DNA of 32,686 nucleotides from Streptomyces sp. H27-H5 (GCF_026627505.1 NZ_JAPNLK010000089.1:1-32686), one strand, 5' to 3'. Counted from the first letter of the stretch, positions 14,440-22,629 are shown. Notes: a model not told the origin generated them from the sequence alone. A program made the numbers and translations.

Positions 14440-16104
14440 TCAGGAGTAGCGCTCGCGGAGCCGGTACTTGAGGACCTTGCGCAGGGCGTCGTTGCGGGGG
14501 AGCGCGTCCACCACCTCCAACTGCTCCGGGAGCTTGTGGGGGGAGAGCCCCTGGGCGCGGAGATGACCCGTCACGTCCGCCAGCGTCAGGGGGGTCGAGC
14601 CGGGGGGTTGTTCGACCACCGCGCAGACGCGTTCGCCGCGCTCGGGGTCCGGGAGGCCGATGACGGCGACGTCCGCGACGGCGGGAAGCTCGTGTAGGAG
14701 GTCCTCTATCTCCTTCGCGGAGATGTTCTCGCCCTTGCGGATGATGACGTCCTTGCTGCGTCCGGTGAGCACGAGGTGCCCGTCCGGGGTGAGGTGGCCC
14801 AGGTCGCCGGTGACGAGGTAGCCGTCGGCGTCGAAGGCGGCGGCCGACTGGTCGCGGTCCAGGTAGCCCTGGCAGACGGCCTCTCCGCGCAACCGGACCT
14901 CGCCGTCCTCGTTCGCGGGGAGCGGTGTCCCGTCGGGTGAGGTGATGCGGATCGACATCGTCGCCGGGGGGCGGCCCTCGGTGGTCGCGAGCCGGTCGGG
15001 GGTGTCGTCGGGTGTTCCCATGGTGATCATGGGCACCTCGGTCATGCCGTAGCCGTGGGTCAGTTGGCAGCCGAGTTCGCGGACCACCGCGTGGTAGATC
15101 TCCGGGGGCTTGGGGGCGCCGCCGCCCGCCAGGAGGCGGAGGGTGGGGATGAGCCTGCGGTCGGGCCGCTTGCGCTGCTCCGTGAGGAACATGGAGTAGA
15201 AGGCGGTCGAGCCGCCCGCGACGGTGACCCCGTGGCGCCGGTACCCGTCCAGTGCGCCGGGCATCGCGAACTTCTCGAACAGGACCGCCGGGAACCCGTA
15301 CAGCAGCAGCATCACGGTGTAGTCCGGGCCGGCGATGTGGGCGAACGGGAACGCCATCGAACCCACGTCGGCCGGGGTCAGATGCAGGGCGTGGGCCAGG
15401 CAGGAGCCGCCGGCCATGAGCGAGCGGTCGGTGTGCAGGACGCCCTTGGGGTCGGAGGTGGTGCCGGAGGTCCAGTAGATCCAGCGCACGTCGGTCCCGG
15501 ACGCGGGCGGCGGCGGGAGGGTCGAGGGGTCGCCCGCGGGGAGGGAGTCGTAGGCCTCGAAGATCCCGCGGGCGCCGAGCCGCTCGGCCATCGCGGTGTG
15601 GTCGAAGCCGCGCCAGACGCCGGGGACCGCGAAGAACTCCGCCTTCGACTCCCTGAGCGCGAAGCCGACCTCCCGGTCGCGGTAGAAGGGGATGACCGGC
15701 GACTGGACGGCGCCGAGGCGGGCGAGGGCGACCGAGAGCAGGACCGTCTCGATGCGGGTGGGCAACTGCCAGGCGACGACCGTGCCCGGGCGCACGCCCT
15801 TCGCGTACAGACCGGCGGCCACCTCCTCGGAGCGGTCGCGGAGGGCGCCGAAGGTGAGGGAGCGGTCGTCGGCGGGGTCCTCGGCGGCCTCGACGAGGAC
15901 CGGGGCGTCCGGGGTGAGGGCCGCCCGGCGGTCGACGAGTTCCCATAGGGTCCGGGAGCGGGCGAGTTCGACGGCGAGGGCCGTGGCGGTCGGATCGCCG
16001 GTGGTGCCCGGGACCGTACCCGAGGGCGTTCCCGGGGCCGCGCCGCCGTCCGTTCCCGCGCCCGTGCCCCGCCCCGTGCCGCCGTCCGTTCCTGTGCCCG
16101 TCAT
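14440..16104 (-). CDS. AMP-forming acyl-CoA synthetase (ANL superfamily)
   Basis: The 554-residue enzyme should activate a carboxylic acid to its CoA thioester with ATP. The P-loop motif is YWTSGTTSDPKGV (210-222). HGYGMTEVP and YLVTGDLG are the adenylate-binding motifs, and GRSKDVIIRKGENIS is the hinge region. The C-terminal Lys is in ALRKVLKYRL, where the usual GK is RK. Residues 1-37 are a Gly/Thr-rich low-complexity leader of doubtful importance. The ATG is supported by AAAGGGGG upstream. An operator copy (16121-16135) lies 16 bp upstream of the start. The gene is divergent from the amidohydrolase operon. The substrate is unknown; the sequence resembles cyclohexanecarboxylate/medium-chain ligases more than long-chain FadD. 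Confidence 0.92.
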   Translation of the reverse strand: MTGTGTDGGTGRGTGAGTDGGAAPGTPSGTVPGTTGDPTATALAVELARSRTLWELVDRRAALTPDAPVLVEAAEDPADDRSLTFGALRDRSEEVAAGLYAKGVRPGTVVAWQLPTRIETVLLSVALARLGAVQSPVIPFYRDREVGFALRESKAEFFAVPGVWRGFDHTAMAERLGARGIFEAYDSLPAGDPSTLPPPPASGTDVRWIYWTSGTTSDPKGVLHTDRSLMAGGSCLAHALHLTPADVGSMAFPFAHIAGPDYTVMLLLYGFPAVLFEKFAMPGALDGYRRHGVTVAGGSTAFYSMFLTEQRKRPDRRLIPTLRLLAGGGAPKPPEIYHAVVRELGCQLTHGYGMTEVPMITMGTPDDTPDRLATTEGRPPATMSIRITSPDGTPLPANEDGEVRLRGEAVCQGYLDRDQSAAAFDADGYLVTGDLGHLTPDGHLVLTGRSKDVIIRKGENISAKEIEDLLHELPAVADVAVIGLPDPERGERVCAVVEQPPGSTPLTLADVTGHLRAQGLSPHKLPEQLEVVDALPRNDALRKVLKYRLRERYS

Positions 16105-16120
16105 TCCGGACCCCCTTTAA

Positions 16121-16135
16121 CTGACGATGAGTCAG
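16121..16135. promoter_or_regulatory. Operator copy 1 (CTGACG-N3-CGTCAG family)
   Basis: CTGACGATGAGTCAG matches the 15-bp consensus except one base in the right arm. It lies 16 bp upstream of the acyl-CoA ligase start, downstream of that gene's predicted -10, a position expected to block transcription. Confidence 0.75.
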
Positions 16136-16146
16136 ATCCCGCGCAG

Positions 16147-16175
16147 AGCGTAGGGCGCGGGCGCTTGTCGGTCCA
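16147..16175 (-). promoter_or_regulatory. Predicted promoter of acyl-CoA ligase gene
   Basis: On the minus strand, TGGACC (16170-16175) and TACGCT (16147-16152) are separated by 17 bp. The predicted start of transcription falls just before operator copy 1. This is prediction from motif and spacing only. Confidence 0.45.
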
Positions 16176-16194
16176 GGGGTGGCGGAGCTAGCTT
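16165..16194 (+). promoter_or_regulatory. Predicted promoter of amidohydrolase operon
   Basis: TTGTCG (16165-16170) and TAGCTT (16189-16194) are separated by 18 bp. The -35 overlaps that of the divergent ligase promoter, and operator copy 2 begins five bases after the -10. Confidence 0.45.
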
Positions 16195-16198
16195 GTTT

Positions 16199-16213
16199 CT
16201 GACGATCCATCAG
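16199..16213. promoter_or_regulatory. Operator copy 2 (CTGACG-N3-CGTCAG family)
   Basis: CTGACGATCCATCAG has one mismatch to the consensus. It lies directly downstream of the predicted -10 and 18 bp before the amidohydrolase ATG. Its start is 78 bp from that of copy 1. Confidence 0.75.
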
Positions 16214-16231
16214 ATAGGGCGAGGGGACACC

Positions 16232-17449
16232 ATGGAACTGCCTCGGATCATCAGCGTCGACGACCACGTGATCGAGCCCGCGCACCTCTTCGACGTGTGG
16301 CTGCCCGCCAAGTACCGCGACCGCGGCCCCAAACCGCTGACCGCCGGCATCGGCGAACTCGCCTACACGGGCGGCAAGTACGTGATCACCATGGACCCCG
16401 ACGGCCCGCCGACCGACTGGTGGATCTACGAGGACCTGAAGTTCCCGTACAAGCGCAACATCGCCGCCGTCGGCTTCGACCGCGACGACATGACCCTGGA
16501 GGGCATCACCCGCGAGGAGATGCGCCGGGGCTGCTGGGACCCCAAGGCGCGGCTCGTCGACATGGACCTCAACCACGTCGAGGCCTCGCTGTGCTTCCCG
16601 ACCTTCCCGCGCTTTTGCGGTCAGACCTTCGCGGAGGCGCACGACAAGGAGGTCGCGCTGGCCTGCGTGCGCGCCTACAACGACTGGATGGTCGAGGAGT
16701 GGTGCGGCGACAGCGGCGGCCGGCTGATCCCGCTGTGCATCATCCCGCTCTGGGACATCGACCTCGCCGTCGCCGAGATCCGGCGCAACGCCGCGCGCGG
16801 GGTCCGGGCGGTGACGTTCTCCGAGATCCCGACCCACCTCGGGCTGCCGTCGATCCACTCCGGGTACTGGGACCCCTTCTTCGCCGTCTGCCAGGAGACC
16901 GGCACCGTCGTGAACATGCACATCGGCTCCTCCTCCCAGATGCCCGCCGCGTCCCCCGACGCGCCGCCCGCCGTGCAGGCGTCCCTCAGCTTCAACAACG
17001 CGATGGCCTCGATGATGGACTTCCTCTTCTCCGGGGTCCTGGTGAAGTACCCGACGCTGAAGCTCGCCTACAGCGAGGGCCAGATGGGCTGGATCCCGTA
17101 CGCGTTGGAGCGCGCCGACGACGTCTGGCGCGAGCACCGGGCCTGGGGCGGGGTCCGCGACCTGATCCCCGAGCCGCCGTCCACCTACTACTACCGGCAG
17201 ATGTTCTGCTGCTTCTTCCGCGACAAGCACGGCATCGCCTCGCTCGACGTCGTCGGACGCGACAACGCGACCTTCGAGACCGACTACCCGCACGTCGACT
17301 CGACCTTCCCGCACACCAAGGAGGTCGCCCTCGACCACGTCGAGGGCCTCGACGAGGAGACGGTCTACAAGCTGATGCGCGGCAACGCCATCCGCATGCT
17401 GGGGCTCGACCTCGACAAGGGCCTGCGGGCGGAGCGCCAGTGGACCTGA
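16232..17449 (+). CDS. Amidohydrolase family 2 protein (COG2159-like)
   Basis: This 405-residue TIM-barrel metal hydrolase or decarboxylase has the N-terminal D-x-H metal motif at Asp10/His12 (SVDDHVIEP), His230 in VNMHIGSS, and Asp351 in FETDYPHVDS, all in the places expected for the ACMSD/LigW-like group. Family members decarboxylate or hydrate ring-derived acids, and related genes often sit in actinobacterial acyl-CoA degradation clusters. The precise reaction is unknown. The start is the ATG at 16232 after GAGGGG. Its stop overlaps the next gene, so it leads an operon with the two acyl-CoA dehydrogenases. Operator copy 2 covers its promoter. Confidence 0.9.
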   Translation: MELPRIISVDDHVIEPAHLFDVWLPAKYRDRGPKPLTAGIGELAYTGGKYVITMDPDGPPTDWWIYEDLKFPYKRNIAAVGFDRDDMTLEGITREEMRRGCWDPKARLVDMDLNHVEASLCFPTFPRFCGQTFAEAHDKEVALACVRAYNDWMVEEWCGDSGGRLIPLCIIPLWDIDLAVAEIRRNAARGVRAVTFSEIPTHLGLPSIHSGYWDPFFAVCQETGTVVNMHIGSSSQMPAASPDAPPAVQASLSFNNAMASMMDFLFSGVLVKYPTLKLAYSEGQMGWIPYALERADDVWREHRAWGGVRDLIPEPPSTYYYRQMFCCFFRDKHGIASLDVVGRDNATFETDYPHVDSTFPHTKEVALDHVEGLDEETVYKLMRGNAIRMLGLDLDKGLRAERQWT

Positions 17450-18603
17450 CCCCCACCGAGGAGGAGCGGGAGTTCCGGGCCCGGCTGCGCGAGTGGCTGG
17501 CCAAGGTGCTGCCCGAGCTGCCCGCCAAGCCGTCGCCCGACGACTGGCCCGGCCGGCGCGCGTACGACGCGGGCTGGCAGCGCCGGCTGTACGACGCCGG
17601 GTACGCCGGACTGCACTGGCCCGTGGACGCCGGCGGGCAGGGCGCCGGCCCGACCCGGCACCTGATCTTCCTGGAGGAGACGGAACGCGCCGGCGCCCCC
17701 TATGTCGGCGCCAACTTCGTCGGGCTGCTGCACGCCGGCCCGACCATCGCCGCCGAGGGCACCGCCGAGCAGCGGGCGCGCTGGCTGCCGCCCGTCCTGC
17801 GCGGCGACGAGGTGTGGTGCCAGGGGTTCAGCGAGCCGGGCGCGGGCTCGGACCTGGCCGCGCTGCGGACCCGCGCCGTGCGCGACGGCGACGAGTACGT
17901 CGTGACGGGGTCGAAGATCTGGACCTCGCACGCGGAGGTGGCGGACTGGTGCGAGCTGCTGGTCAGGACCACCCCCGTGGACGCGGACACCCCCAAGCAC
18001 CGGGGGATCACCTGGCTGGCCATGCCGATGGACGCACCGGGCGTGACGGTCAGGCCGCTGCGCACCCTCGCGGGATCGACCGAGTTCGCGGAGATGTTTC
18101 TGGACGAGGTGCGGATCCCGGTCGGCCACCGGGTCGGAGCCGAGGACGACGGCTGGCGGGTCACGATGGTGACCCTGTCCTTCGAGCGGGGGACCGCCTT
18201 CGTCGGCGAGGTGGTCGCCTGCCGGCGGACCCTCGGGGAACTGGCCCGCACCGCCAAGGCGAACGGGCGCTGGGACGACCCCGTCGTACGGCGCGCCCTG
18301 GGCCGCCTCCACGGCGAGTTCGGGGCCCTGTGGCGGCTGACGCAGTGGAACGTCGGCGAATCGGAGCGCTCCGGTGGCGTCCCGGGCACCGGCGGCAGCG
18401 TCTTCAAGCTGGCCTACTCGCACGCCCGGCAGGAGCTGTACGACGTCGCCGCCCTGGTGCTGGGCGCGGGCTCCCTCGCGCTGGACGAGGAATGGGTGCT
18501 GGACCGCCTCTCGTCCCTGTCGTACACCATCGCCGCGGGCACCTCGCAGATCCAGCGGAACATCGTCGCCGAGCGGATCCTCGGCCTCCCGAAGGGCCGG
18601 TGA
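17440..18603 (+). CDS. Acyl-CoA dehydrogenase, larger subunit of a probable heteromer
   Basis: The 387-residue flavoprotein should oxidise an acyl-CoA to the enoyl-CoA. The N-terminal helical part begins DLTPTEEEREFRARLREWL. The FAD-binding stretch is CQGFSEPGAGSDLAALRT, and ITWLAMPMDAPGV and IWTSHAEVADW fit the middle domain. The C-terminus IAAGTSQIQRNIVAERILG carries Ala where many acyl-CoA dehydrogenases have the catalytic Glu. The start is GTG 17440, inside the end of the amidohydrolase gene, with GGAG five bases upstream. A shorter dehydrogenase follows after four bases. This resembles the two-gene heterotetrameric FadE pairs of actinobacterial sterol side-chain degradation, though the substrate here is unknown. 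Confidence 0.92.
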   Translation: MDLTPTEEEREFRARLREWLAKVLPELPAKPSPDDWPGRRAYDAGWQRRLYDAGYAGLHWPVDAGGQGAGPTRHLIFLEETERAGAPYVGANFVGLLHAGPTIAAEGTAEQRARWLPPVLRGDEVWCQGFSEPGAGSDLAALRTRAVRDGDEYVVTGSKIWTSHAEVADWCELLVRTTPVDADTPKHRGITWLAMPMDAPGVTVRPLRTLAGSTEFAEMFLDEVRIPVGHRVGAEDDGWRVTMVTLSFERGTAFVGEVVACRRTLGELARTAKANGRWDDPVVRRALGRLHGEFGALWRLTQWNVGESERSGGVPGTGGSVFKLAYSHARQELYDVAALVLGAGSLALDEEWVLDRLSSLSYTIAAGTSQIQRNIVAERILGLPKGR

Positions 18604-18607
18604 CCCG

Positions 18608-19510
18608 GTGGACTTCCAGCCGACCGAGGAACAGCGGGACCTGCGGGCGGGCGTACGGGGCCTGCTGGCCGCACGGTACGGGCGCGAGGCCCTGCGGGCG
18701 TCCGTCGAGTCCGAGGTCTGCGTGGACCGGGACCTGTGGCGGCGGCTCGGCGAGGCCGGCTTCTTCGCGCTGCGCCTCCCCGAGGCCGAGGGCGGGGTCG
18801 GGCTCGGTCTCCCCGAGGCGGTCCTGGTCTTCGAGGAGGCCGGGCGGGCTCTGGTGCCGGGGCCGCTGGTGGCCACGCACCTGGCCGCCGGGACGGTGCC
18901 GGGGGCCGCGGCCGGGACCGCCGTGGTGACGGCCTCGGACCTGGACGGGTCCCTGGTGGCGCACTGGGGGGAGGCGGACGCCGTGCTCGGGCTGCCGCAG
19001 TTCGCCTCGACCCCGGCCGAGCCGGTGCGCTCCGCGGACCCGCTGACCCCGCTGCACCGCGTCGCGTCGGCCCCGGTGCCCGGCGCACACCGCGACGAGG
19101 GCGCGCTGCTGACGGCCGCGCTCCAGGTGGGGAGCGCGCTGCGGACGCTGGAACTCGCGGTCCGGTACGCGGGGGAGCGCGAGCAGTTCGGCCGCCCGAT
19201 CGGCGCCTTCCAGGCGGTGAAGCACCTGTGCGCCGAGATGCTGGTACGGGCCGAGGTGGCTCGTACGGCGGTCTACGCGGCGGCGGTCACCGGCGACCCC
19301 GGGGAGACGGCGGCGGCGAAGCTGCTGGCGGACGAGGCGGCCGTACGCAACGCCCGGGACTGCCTCCAGGTGCACGGCGGCATGGGGTTCACCTGGGAGG
19401 CCGACGTCCACCTGCACCTGAAACGGGCCTGGGTGCGGGCCGAGCAGTGGCGCACGGCGGCCGAGGCGGAGGAACTGCTGGCGAGGGACCTGCTGGAGGG
19501 CGTGGTGTAG
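18608..19510 (+). CDS. Acyl-CoA dehydrogenase, short partner subunit
   Basis: The 300-residue protein is about 80 residues shorter than a standard acyl-CoA dehydrogenase. The N-terminal helical domain (DFQPTEEQRDLRAGVRGLL) and C-terminal helical bundle (RYAGEREQFGRPIGAFQAVK, CLQVHGGMGFTWEADVHLHL) are present. The middle beta domain is reduced. Start GTG 18608 lies four bases after the previous stop. Short subunits of this kind pair with a full-length partner, each supplying part of the FAD site. It is most probably one enzyme with the product of 17440-18603. It is the last gene of the operon led by the amidohydrolase. Confidence 0.9.
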   Translation: MDFQPTEEQRDLRAGVRGLLAARYGREALRASVESEVCVDRDLWRRLGEAGFFALRLPEAEGGVGLGLPEAVLVFEEAGRALVPGPLVATHLAAGTVPGAAAGTAVVTASDLDGSLVAHWGEADAVLGLPQFASTPAEPVRSADPLTPLHRVASAPVPGAHRDEGALLTAALQVGSALRTLELAVRYAGEREQFGRPIGAFQAVKHLCAEMLVRAEVARTAVYAAAVTGDPGETAAAKLLADEAAVRNARDCLQVHGGMGFTWEADVHLHLKRAWVRAEQWRTAAEAEELLARDLLEGVV

Positions 19511-19976
19511 CGGGGTTCAACGGCGGTCGGAGTGACGGGAGGTGTGCCGCGGTGTAGCCGGGGCGGGGCGGGGTACCCGGGGAATGGCATCCGGAGGGAG
19601 GCGTTCGGAAGGGCCCGCGGGTACCCGGTCACGGGGACCGGCTCGTGGGCGCCGGCTCGGTATGGCACGGAGGCACGGGAGGGACGCGGCGGGACGCATG
19701 TCTGATTACAGAGAGTTGATATCGGTTTGTGTCCTTCGCCCGGCACATTACGGACCGGAGTCGGGTGCTCGCTCGGGTACGCTCCGACGAATGCGAGCGG
19801 TTGAGCGGCGTGAGCGTCGCACAGTATGCACCACGCCTACTCCTTCGCGCGGGAATATGCCCGAAGCGCTTGTTGTGGTGACTGTACGTCAACCATGCTG
19901 CTCCGCAAGGGGGTCACGGATCGTGATCCCGTTCCGTCGTGAGGCGAAGTGTCCGCCGGTTCGGATGGTGTGAGCG
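19511..19976. other. 466-bp spacer before HATPase gene
   Basis: No gene is supported; the small frames here lack ribosome sites and family resemblance. The second half (about 19687-19976) is noticeably richer in A and T than its surroundings. It looks like the promoter and leader of the HATPase gene. TTGTGG at 19872 and CATGCT about 16 bp later could be -35/-10. Two small palindromes are listed separately. Confidence 0.4.
19879..19926. promoter_or_regulatory. Two small palindromes upstream of HATPase gene
   Basis: TGAC-TGTAC-GTCA (19879-19891) and TCACG-GAT-CGTGA (19914-19926) lie 35 bp apart and 51 to 98 bp upstream of the GTG start. They are possible operator sites. Neither matches the CTGACG-N3-CGTCAG family. 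Confidence 0.3.
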
Positions 19977-20450
19977 GTGCAGGTGCTTCAGGTTCAGCTT
20001 GAGGTAGGCGCGGACCCCGCCGAGGTCGGCCGGGCGCGCCGGTGGGCGCGATCCAGGCTGGCGGGCTCCGGCATAGGGGACGACGAGCCGCTCGCCGAGA
20101 CCCTGATCCTGCTGATCTCCGAACTCGTCACCAACGCGGTCGTCCACACGGGCTGTCCGGCGGTGCTGCGGATGCTGTTCGGCGGGCCGGGGGTGCGGGT
20201 CGAGGTGGCCGACGCGAGCGACCGGGCGCCGGCCCGCCGGCAGGCAGCCGGGGACGACACGGGCGGCCGCGGCCTGGAGCTGGTGGACGGCTTGGCGGAC
20301 CGCTGGGGCTGGCAGCCCGAGGGTGCGGGCAAACGGATCTGGTGCGAGGTCGACCGGGCGGAGAAGGCGGCCGCGGACTGCGCCACGGACGGCCCCCGGA
20401 ATCCTTCCGAACATTTTGACCAGAACCGGGAACCCCGCGTGTACCTCTAA
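19977..20450 (+). CDS. ATP-binding (HATPase_c_2) anti-sigma-like regulator
   Basis: The 157-residue GHKL protein has N-box ELVTNAVVHTG (49-59, with Glu49 and Asn53) and the two G-boxes VEVADASD (75-82) and GGRGLELVDGLADRWGW (96-112). It resembles a widely conserved Streptomyces regulator of the RsbW-like stand-alone type. The last 30 residues are charged and probably disordered. GTG 19977 begins the conserved part; the ribosome site is poor. It interrupts the catabolic gene set but has no matching operator, so it is probably an older neighbour independent of that regulon. Confidence 0.88.
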   Translation: MQVLQVQLEVGADPAEVGRARRWARSRLAGSGIGDDEPLAETLILLISELVTNAVVHTGCPAVLRMLFGGPGVRVEVADASDRAPARRQAAGDDTGGRGLELVDGLADRWGWQPEGAGKRIWCEVDRAEKAAADCATDGPRNPSEHFDQNREPRVYL

Positions 20451-20616
20451 CGAGGTGTTGACGGTTCGTCACATCTTGATCACTCTGGTGGGGAGCGATT
20501 CGTCGCGAGGGGACGCCAAGGGTCCTGCCTTGACGAGTGCGGGTCGTGGGGTGGCGGCTGCCGTGCCGCGCTCGGGGCGTGCATGCGCGTCGCCGCCACC
20601 CGCAGGTCGAACCGCG

Positions 20617-20642
20617 CCCGGGGCCCGCGAACGGGCCCCGGG
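20617..20642. terminator. Terminator-like hairpin
   Basis: Perfect 11-bp arms CCCGGGGCCCG (20617-20627) and CGGGCCCCGGG (20632-20642) flank a CGAA tetraloop. The hairpin lies between the convergent HATPase gene and cyclase gene. Confidence 0.75.
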
Positions 20643-20662
20643 GCGGGCACCTTGAGCGGCGG

Positions 20663-21598
20663 TCAGAGGATGGCGACCGGGGCGACCGGGGTGCCCACCG
20701 CGCCGACGAAGGGTTCCGGCATCGCGGAGAGCAGGAACGCGTGGCGGGATTCTTGTGCACAGGCTGTGGACAACTTTTCGAGATTCCAGTTCTGGCCCTG
20801 GTGCATGCCCATCTCCACCAGGTCCAGCGCGTGCACCGGCAGCCAGAGGTTGTCGATCTCCGGCGGGAAGATCTCGAAGGTCAGGGTGTCATTCGCGACG
20901 GCCGCCACGTCCCGGGCGTGGAACCACTCGGGCGTACGGACGGACAGGCCGGGTGACGGGAAGCCGTAGCCGTGCTTGTCGCCGGCCAGGTAGGCCTGGA
21001 TCTGGCCCGTGCGGACCAGGACGATGTCCCCCGCGCGGACGGTCACCCCGCCGAACTCCTCCGCCTCCGCCAGGTCCTCGGGCGTCACGGCGTGGTCGCC
21101 CGGGAGTCGGTCCAGGCCCTTGGCGCGGGCCACGTCCAGCAGGACCCCGCGCGAGACGATGGGTCCCGCCTTGTCGATGCCGCTGAACTCCGCGCGGCCG
21201 TGCGCCGTGACGGTGCCGGCGGGGCGGCCGTTGTAGATCCTCCCGGAGTGGGAGACGTGGGTGAGGGCGTCCCAGTGGGTGGCGCACTGGAGTCCCATCG
21301 TCACGGCGTCGTCGCTGCACGCGACCGTGCCCGGGCCGAAGATCTCCTGGTTGACCTGCACCATCGTGTGCAGCGGGTTGATCCGGCCGGGGATCATGCC
21401 CACCTGTACCCCGTCCTCCTTCAGCGGGAGCGCGAGCGGGATCCGGCGGCCGGTGCGGATCTCGGTGGCGGCCGCCCGGACGACCTCGTCGGTGATCAGG
21501 TTGAGGGTGCCGATCTCGTCGGAAGCGCCCCAGCGGCCCCAGTTGTTGACGCGCTTGGCGATGTCGTGGAACTCGGCGGGCATGCCCATCTGACTCAT
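20663..21598 (-). CDS. Cyclase family hydrolase (kynurenine formamidase-like fold)
   Basis: The 311-residue metal-dependent hydrolase belongs to the PF04199 family. The metal-binding stretch appears as QCATHWDALTHVSH, a variant of the usual H-x-G-T-H-x-D-x-P-x-H in which the Gly-Thr pair is Ala-Thr and the Pro is Leu. Further family features are WGASDEIGTLNLIT near the N-terminus and RAGDIVLVRTGQ in the second half. AAGGAG precedes the ATG at 21598. An ATG 9 bases downstream is possible and better spaced. It is divergent from the short-chain dehydrogenase, with operator copy 3 in between. It could hydrolyse an amide or a cyclic ester in the pathway; the reaction is not known. Confidence 0.85.
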   Translation of the reverse strand: MSQMGMPAEFHDIAKRVNNWGRWGASDEIGTLNLITDEVVRAAATEIRTGRRIPLALPLKEDGVQVGMIPGRINPLHTMVQVNQEIFGPGTVACSDDAVTMGLQCATHWDALTHVSHSGRIYNGRPAGTVTAHGRAEFSGIDKAGPIVSRGVLLDVARAKGLDRLPGDHAVTPEDLAEAEEFGGVTVRAGDIVLVRTGQIQAYLAGDKHGYGFPSPGLSVRTPEWFHARDVAAVANDTLTFEIFPPEIDNLWLPVHALDLVEMGMHQGQNWNLEKLSTACAQESRHAFLLSAMPEPFVGAVGTPVAPVAIL

Positions 21599-21630
21599 CA
21601 GCTCCTTGCCATACGGAACCCAACAGGGGC

Positions 21631-21661
21631 TTGTGCAGGCGCGTCCGCCTGCCCATAGAAT
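21631..21661 (+). promoter_or_regulatory. Predicted promoter of short-chain dehydrogenase operon
   Basis: TTGTGC (21631-21636) and TAGAAT (21656-21661) are 19 bp apart, slightly long. The -10 directly abuts operator copy 3. Confidence 0.45.
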
Positions 21662-21676
21662 CTAACGGTCCGTCAG
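21662..21676. promoter_or_regulatory. Operator copy 3 (CTGACG-N3-CGTCAG family)
   Basis: CTAACGGTCCGTCAG has one mismatch in the left arm and extends to TCTAACGG-T-CCGTCAGA. It lies 22 bp upstream of the dehydrogenase GTG and 63 bp upstream of the divergent cyclase gene. Confidence 0.75.
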
Positions 21677-21698
21677 AAATCGCGGGAAGGGGTCGGGC

Positions 21699-22619
21699 GT
21701 GGGGAACTTCTTGGCAGGCAAGGTCGTCGCCGTCACCGGCGCGGGCCGGGGCATCGGGCGGGCCGTGGCACTCGCCGCGGCCGCCGAGGGCGCCCGGGTC
21801 GTCGTCAACGACTACGGCGTCGGCATCGAGGGCGGCGAGCCCACGAGCGAGATAGCCGAGGCGGTGGTCAAGGAGATCGTCGCCTCGGGCGGCGAGGCCG
21901 TGGCCGTCGCCGACGACGTCTCCACGATGGCGGGCGGACAGCGCATCGTCGACACCGCGCTCGCCCGGTACGGGCGGATCGACGGGGTCGTCTGCGTGGC
22001 GGGCATCCTGCGCGAGCGGATGCTCTTCAACATGTCCGAGGAGGAATGGGACCCGGTCGTCGCCACCCACCTCAAGGGCACCTTCACCGTCTTTCGCGCC
22101 GCCTCCGCCGTCATGCGCAAGCAGGGCGGCGGCACCCTGATCGGCTTCACCAGCGGCAACCACCAAGGCTCCGTCGCCCAGGCCAACTACAGCGCCGCCA
22201 AGGGCGGGATCATCTCCCTCGTCCGCTCCGCCGCACTCGGGCTCGCCAAGTACGGGGTCACGGCCAACGCCGTCGCGCCCGTCGCCCGTACCCGGATGTC
22301 GGCCAACGTGCCCATGGACCTCAAGGAGATCGGCGAGCCCGAGGACGTCGCCGCGCTGGTCACCTATCTGCTCTCCGACCGGGCCGTCGCCGTCGGCGGC
22401 GAGCCGATCACCGGACAGGTCTACACGATCGCCGGCCCGAAGATCGCCGTGTGGGCCCAGCCGCGCGAGCTGCGCGCCGGGTACGCGGAGGGCTCCTGGA
22501 CCCCGGAGAAGATCGCCGACTTCCTCCCCGGCACGGTCGGCACCGACCCGATGCCGATGCTCGCGCAGCTCGAAGCCATGGCGAAGGCGGCGGCCGCCAA
22601 GGACCGCCCCAACGCGTAG
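21699..22619 (+). CDS. Short-chain dehydrogenase/reductase (3-hydroxyacyl-CoA dehydrogenase type)
   Basis: The 306-residue classical SDR has TGAGRGIG at 13-20 for NAD(P) binding, Asp38 after the second strand (VVVNDYG) suggesting NAD, and the catalytic Ser152, Tyr164 and Lys168 (SGN..., NYSAAKGG). The usual NNAG is replaced by CVAG (99-102). The ND-YG signature and the C-terminal extension after residue 240 resemble the dehydrogenase unit of peroxisomal-type multifunctional enzymes, which oxidise (3R)-hydroxyacyl-CoA. GTG 21699 follows AAGGGG. It starts an operon with the third acyl-CoA dehydrogenase (10-bp gap) and the zinc alcohol dehydrogenase (4-bp overlap). Confidence 0.92.
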   Translation: MGNFLAGKVVAVTGAGRGIGRAVALAAAAEGARVVVNDYGVGIEGGEPTSEIAEAVVKEIVASGGEAVAVADDVSTMAGGQRIVDTALARYGRIDGVVCVAGILRERMLFNMSEEEWDPVVATHLKGTFTVFRAASAVMRKQGGGTLIGFTSGNHQGSVAQANYSAAKGGIISLVRSAALGLAKYGVTANAVAPVARTRMSANVPMDLKEIGEPEDVAALVTYLLSDRAVAVGGEPITGQVYTIAGPKIAVWAQPRELRAGYAEGSWTPEKIADFLPGTVGTDPMPMLAQLEAMAKAAAAKDRPNA

Positions 22620-22629
22620 AGGGGGGCCG

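Noticed and set aside
13778..17338. Very long minus-strand open frame of over 1100 codons
   Set aside because: It lies antisense or out of frame to the amidohydrolase, acyl-CoA ligase and EF-hand genes, is Arg/Pro/Gly-rich without family resemblance, and has no ribosome site. Such frames are common in GC-rich DNA.
19629..19892. 87-codon minus-strand frame in the spacer
   Set aside because: It has no ribosome site, no recognisable family and mixed composition. It more likely lies in a promoter/leader region.
21590..21601. CTGACTCATCAG near the cyclase start resembles the operator family
   Set aside because: It is 12 bp with a CTGA-N4-TCAG layout rather than the 15-bp spacing, and it lies over the start codon of the cyclase gene. 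I treat it as coincidence.
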